The notes under the pieces are model-generated. The model saw nothing but the letters and a program-made list of their open reading frames with translations. It ran no database searches and had not been told where the DNA came from. The translations under genes were made by a program, and so were the position numbers. Of a DNA stretch of 6,876 bases, positions 4,355 through 6,876 are shown in pieces (the stretch's first letter is position 1; every line of letters starts with the position of its first letter). Source of the DNA: CAYMBL01 sp044225155 (GTDB lineage: Bacteria; Planctomycetota; Phycisphaerae; UBA1845; Fen-1342); the NCBI GenBank assembly GCA_044225155.1, contig JBGAJB010000238.1, positions 1-6,876 of the forward strand, in the 5' to 3' direction.

Positions 4355-6343
4355 TCACCGATGCGGCTGCCCAAAACGCGACGACTTCGCTCGCGATGTC
4401 CGGGAAGGTTGCCAGCCTCTTCGCGCATTGTTTCCTGGGTGCGTGGCTTGATCTCCTCGGGACGCTGGAAGCAGCTCGATGTGGAATTCGGCTCGATGCG
4501 CTCCTCGATGGATCTTCTTCGCTGAGTTCCCCGCGTCCGGCCTGAGCGCCGATCGCACCGATGATCGGATATTGCCGGCGTATTGCTGCAGGCGCAGATC
4601 GGCAGCGGATTGGTAGCCGATGCGCTGACGGGCAGGCGAAGGTCCCGGCGGCCGAAACTCCGCACGACGAAATGTCCTCTGCGGAATCACCTGCAGAAAC
4701 TCCCGGCCAGCCGCCGACGGAACGCGCCGGGCGCTGGGCGTCGCCAGACTTGCGACGACGAGGCCAGCCACCGCGATAAAGGCAGCAGGACGACGTAGAC
4801 GCCGAATCCGCGGAATCGAGCAGCGGCTCCATGCGCGCTCGGCGACCTGCGGCAGCAAAATAGCGCCTGCGCCGCGGGCGTCGCCGGCTGCCACGAGCAG
4901 CGAGGCCAGGATCGCGGCGATGCATGCGATTCCCAGCGGGCGGCGAACATGGCCTCGCAGGCCGGAGAGCGCAGGAGAACCGGCACGAATACGAGCACGA
5001 CGATCAGCGTCGCGTAGACTACCGCGCCCCGCACTTCGATCGAAGCATCCAGCACGACCGAAAGCACGCTCCGTCCATCGCCGGCGGCCAGGCCGCCGCG
5101 CCGGCGAAGAGGCCCGGTCGTCGATGATGGCATCATCGACGATCCGCCGGATCGCGATTGCTGACCGTTGAGATGCGATCGCGCTCAGACTCAGGCCCAT
5201 CCAATTCAACACGAGTACCGAGGTCAGCAGTGAGAGCGGAATCGCGAGGATCGAGATGAGCGCGGCCCGCAGATTGAACAGAAAGAGCAGCAGCACGACG
5301 GCGACCAGCGCCGCACCGATCCACAGCGAACGGCTGATGCGGCGCGGCGAGGAGACCACAGCGGTCGCTGGCGATGGGCGCGGCACGACTTCGACGCCGG
5401 CTTTCTCGAAAACCGGCTTCAAGTCGTCGAGCGCCTCTTCGGCTGCCCGCGTGACTTCCATCGTGTTCGCGCCGTACTGGCTGAGCAGCTTCACGAGCAC
5501 GCCAGGACCGCCCTGAATCAGCACGTCGCCGAACTTCGGCTGCGGCGCAAACTGGACATGCGCCACATCGCGCAGCCGGATGTCGGCGCTTTCGGAGCGT
5601 TTGACGACGATGGCGCCCAACTGCTCCGGCGTCGTCGATTGCCCCTCGGATTGCAGCACGATGCGCTGATTGGCGGTTTCCACGTAGCCCGCGCCGCGCG
5701 TGCCGGTCGCGCGGCGGGCCGCATCAAGCACATCGTCGAGGGCAAGGCCGAACGCCTGAAGACGGTCTGGCAAAACCTGCACTTGCAGCTCGCGCACGTC
5801 GCCGCCCATCACGCCGACCTGTGCGACGCCGGGCACCGCCTGCAAGCGTGGCCGCAGCGTCCAATCGGCAAATTCGCGCAGCTCCATCGGCGAGAGTCGG
5901 TCCGAGCGCAGCCCGATCTTGAGCAGATCCATCGTGGACGAAGTCAGCGGCGTGAGGCGCGGGGTGCGTACACCCTGCGGCAGATCCCCCGTAGCCGCGG
6001 TGAGCTGCTCATTCAGCAACTGTCGTATCGTGAAGATGTCGACGCCGTCCTCGAAGAAAACACTGACGATCGAGAGGCCTTCGATCGACTGGGAGCGAAG
6101 CGAGGTCAGGCGCGGCATGCCGGCCACCGCGCCTTCGACCACACGCGTGACGAGCGTCTCGACCTGCTCGGGCGAAAAGCCGGGCGCCTCGGTCTGAATC
6201 GTCGCCTGGGGCTGCACGAAATCGGGAAAAACGTCGAGTTTTGCATGACGTGCCGCAAAGGCGCCGTAGCCGAGTAATGCGATGGCCAGCGCCAGGACGA
6301 CGCCGCGAAAGCGAATCGAAAGCTCTACCAGCCACTGCAACAT
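4355..6343 (-). CDS. N-terminal open frame of the RND permease (662 codons, correct to about residue 400)
   Basis: This frame begins with the permease's true ATG and encodes the first transmembrane helix (about 13-31), the first periplasmic porter region with APGFSPEQVETLVTRVVEGAV and SLRSQSIEGLSIVSVFF, the loop and docking segments with ETANQRIVLQSEGQSTTPEQLG, then the second to fourth helices (LWIGAALVAVVLLLFLFNLRAALIS, LAIPLSLLTSVLVLNWMGLSL). From about residue 410 it becomes mostly out-of-frame Arg/Ala/Ser-rich sequence, with in-frame islands at LSGLRGH...PLGIACIAAILASLLVA, GREFLQVIP, RIGYQ and HRAEFHIELLP, and ends at an out-of-frame TGA (4355-4357). Residues near 340-353 (PRPSPATAVVSSPRR) also lack the family's usual LFRPA..FI pattern. 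As written the protein could not form a functional pump. Confidence 0.6.
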   Translation of the reverse strand: MLQWLVELSIRFRGVVLALAIALLGYGAFAARHAKLDVFPDFVQPQATIQTEAPGFSPEQVETLVTRVVEGAVAGMPRLTSLRSQSIEGLSIVSVFFEDGVDIFTIRQLLNEQLTAATGDLPQGVRTPRLTPLTSSTMDLLKIGLRSDRLSPMELREFADWTLRPRLQAVPGVAQVGVMGGDVRELQVQVLPDRLQAFGLALDDVLDAARRATGTRGAGYVETANQRIVLQSEGQSTTPEQLGAIVVKRSESADIRLRDVAHVQFAPQPKFGDVLIQGGPGVLVKLLSQYGANTMEVTRAAEEALDDLKPVFEKAGVEVVPRPSPATAVVSSPRRISRSLWIGAALVAVVLLLFLFNLRAALISILAIPLSLLTSVLVLNWMGLSLSAIASQRSAIAIRRIVDDAIIDDRASSPARRPGRRRWTERAFGRAGCFDRSAGRGSLRDADRRARIRAGSPALSGLRGHVRRPLGIACIAAILASLLVAAGDARGAGAILLPQVAERAWSRCSIPRIRRLRRPAAFIAVAGLVVASLATPSARRVPSAAGREFLQVIPQRTFRRAEFRPPGPSPARQRIGYQSAADLRLQQYAGNIRSSVRSALRPDAGNSAKKIHRGAHRAEFHIELLPASRGDQATHPGNNARRGWQPSRTSRAKSSRFGQPHR

Positions 6344-6352
6344 GAGCGCGCG

Positions 6353-6876
6353 TTACTCCGCTGCCTCCGCCTCCGCCTCGATCTGCGACTTAAGCTGCTG
6401 CGACAGGAGCAGCTGTGCGCCGCGGATCACGACTTCGTCGCCGGGCTTCACTTCCCCGGTCGCCAGCCAGCCTGCGGACATTGGCGTGACGAGTTCCACT
6501 TGCTTGCGTGCAAACTCATCGCCTTCGCGAACGAAGACCCACGTCAAACCGCCGTGGCGCAGCAAAGCCGGGGCGGGAATCAGCACGCCGGCGCGCGGCT
6601 CTCCGGACAGCGGTAGGTATGCAACGATCGGCGCGCCGGGCTGAAGCTCGTCACCCGAGACTGACAGCAGCCAGCTTGCGCCGTGTGTCTGCATGCCCGC
6701 ATGCGGTGCGGGACCGATGAGTTTTGCGGCGCGAACCGACTCTTCGTGACCGACCAGTGCGACGCGCGGCATCCCGCTACCCGGAGACCAGTTTTGGCCG
6801 AGCGGCAATTCGACGGCGGCGAGCCCTTTGCCGGGATCGATCAAACGCAGCAGCGGTTGGCCCGCATCTACGACTT
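6353..6876 (-). CDS. RND efflux periplasmic adaptor subunit, C-terminal part (cut by window edge)
   Basis: The frame is open to the right edge of the window, so the start lies outside; 173 codons plus TAA are present. The product is the C-terminal half of a membrane-fusion protein of the CusB/CzcB/HlyD type, which bridges the RND pump to an outer-membrane channel in the periplasm. VVDAGQPLLRLIDPGKGLAAVELP is the end of the barrel-sandwich domain entering the beta-barrel. GAPIVAYLPLSGEPRAGVLIPAPALLRHGGLTWVFVREGDEFARKQVEL and GEVKPGDEVVIRGAQLLLSQQLKSQI are typical of the beta-barrel and membrane-proximal domains. It ends in an Ala/Glu tail (AEAEAAE). The permease start follows 9 bases after its stop, with only a weak GCGGAG 12 bases before that ATG, which suggests translational coupling. 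The metal-binding N-terminus is not in view. Confidence 0.85.
   Translation of the reverse strand, partial: VVDAGQPLLRLIDPGKGLAAVELPLGQNWSPGSGMPRVALVGHEESVRAAKLIGPAPHAGMQTHGASWLLSVSGDELQPGAPIVAYLPLSGEPRAGVLIPAPALLRHGGLTWVFVREGDEFARKQVELVTPMSAGWLATGEVKPGDEVVIRGAQLLLSQQLKSQIEAEAEAAE

Larger units (their letters stand above)
3222..6343 (-). pseudogene. CusA/CzcA-family heavy-metal efflux RND permease, frame-broken as read
   Basis: This is the inner-membrane pump of a tripartite metal exporter, which uses the proton gradient to move cations (typically Cu/Ag or Co/Zn/Cd) outward. Start to stop spans 3122 nt, about 1040 codons, normal for the family, but not a multiple of three. Codons 1 to about 395 read cleanly (LDVFPDFVQPQ at 36-46; VDDAIIDD at 402-409, the fourth-helix acidic proton-relay region). 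The last ~260 codons also read cleanly. Between about 5180 and 4000 the frame changes about twelve times, near 5150, 4971, 4833, 4815, 4775, 4590, 4505, 4460, 4410, 4375, 4265 and 4005, while each piece keeps family sequence such as GELSEEDP, HRAEFHIELLP, FPDIASEVVAF, SISSETASVVVSVFGEDIDVLD and GAADVRIALSARDALVVARL. The start lies 9 bases after the adaptor's stop, so the two are cotranscribed. Whether the lesion is real or a sequence error cannot be settled here. Metal specificity is not readable. Confidence 0.85.

Noticed and set aside
4000..5180. Programmed frameshifting in the RND permease
   Set aside because: The family has no known recoding, there are too many frame changes, and no slippery heptamers with downstream structures stand out. 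Error or recent damage is simpler.

Overview
The window is GC-rich bacterial DNA, most likely from a member of the Planctomycetota. That assignment is an inference. The two lipoprotein-like genes at the left resemble uncharacterised families I associate with planctomycetes (a WFEFWRRD...SIHTIRR core in one; a coiled coil followed by a DIRIDAFDL...KLWLGKFMTYHYSLKCPW domain in the other). The GC-rich sequence and sparse intergenic palindromes fit, but nothing here fixes the genus.

Layout. Positions 1-243 hold no supported gene. They contain a perfect 13-bp hairpin with an oligo-T tract on the minus-strand side, and a good sigma70-like promoter whose predicted start falls about 1-2 bases before the ATG at 244, so the first gene may be leaderless. 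Positions 244-1680 are a two-gene plus-strand operon of exported, probably envelope-anchored proteins of unknown function. Genes on the minus strand converge on it: a YggX-type Fe(II)-trafficking protein (1797-2108) and cysC, a complete adenylylsulfate kinase (2259-2873) with a recognisable promoter and Shine-Dalgarno. A long imperfect hairpin built of 7-bp units (2177-2254) separates these two genes. The gap at 2874-3221 is non-coding and holds a candidate 149-bp miniature inverted-repeat element (3076-3224).

The right half (3222-6876, minus strand) is the end of a heavy-metal efflux operon: the C-terminal part of a periplasmic adaptor (CusB/CzcB type, cut by the window edge), then 9 bases later a CusA/CzcA-family RND permease. 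The permease has its normal total length (3122 nt, about 1040 codons), and its first ~395 and last ~260 codons read cleanly. Between about 5180 and 4000 the reading frame changes about a dozen times, while each piece still carries well-conserved family sequence. This looks more like a localised stretch of poor sequence, or a very recent lesion, than an old pseudogene.

How the genes work together: adaptor and permease would form the inner-membrane and periplasmic parts of a tripartite metal exporter, with the outer-membrane channel gene presumably outside the window. CysC makes PAPS for sulfate assimilation or sulfation. The YggX-like protein relates to iron handling and Fe-S cluster protection. 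I see no clear evidence of a new multi-gene system. The most unusual signals are the frame-broken permease segment, the two palindromic intergenic elements, and the leaderless promoter.
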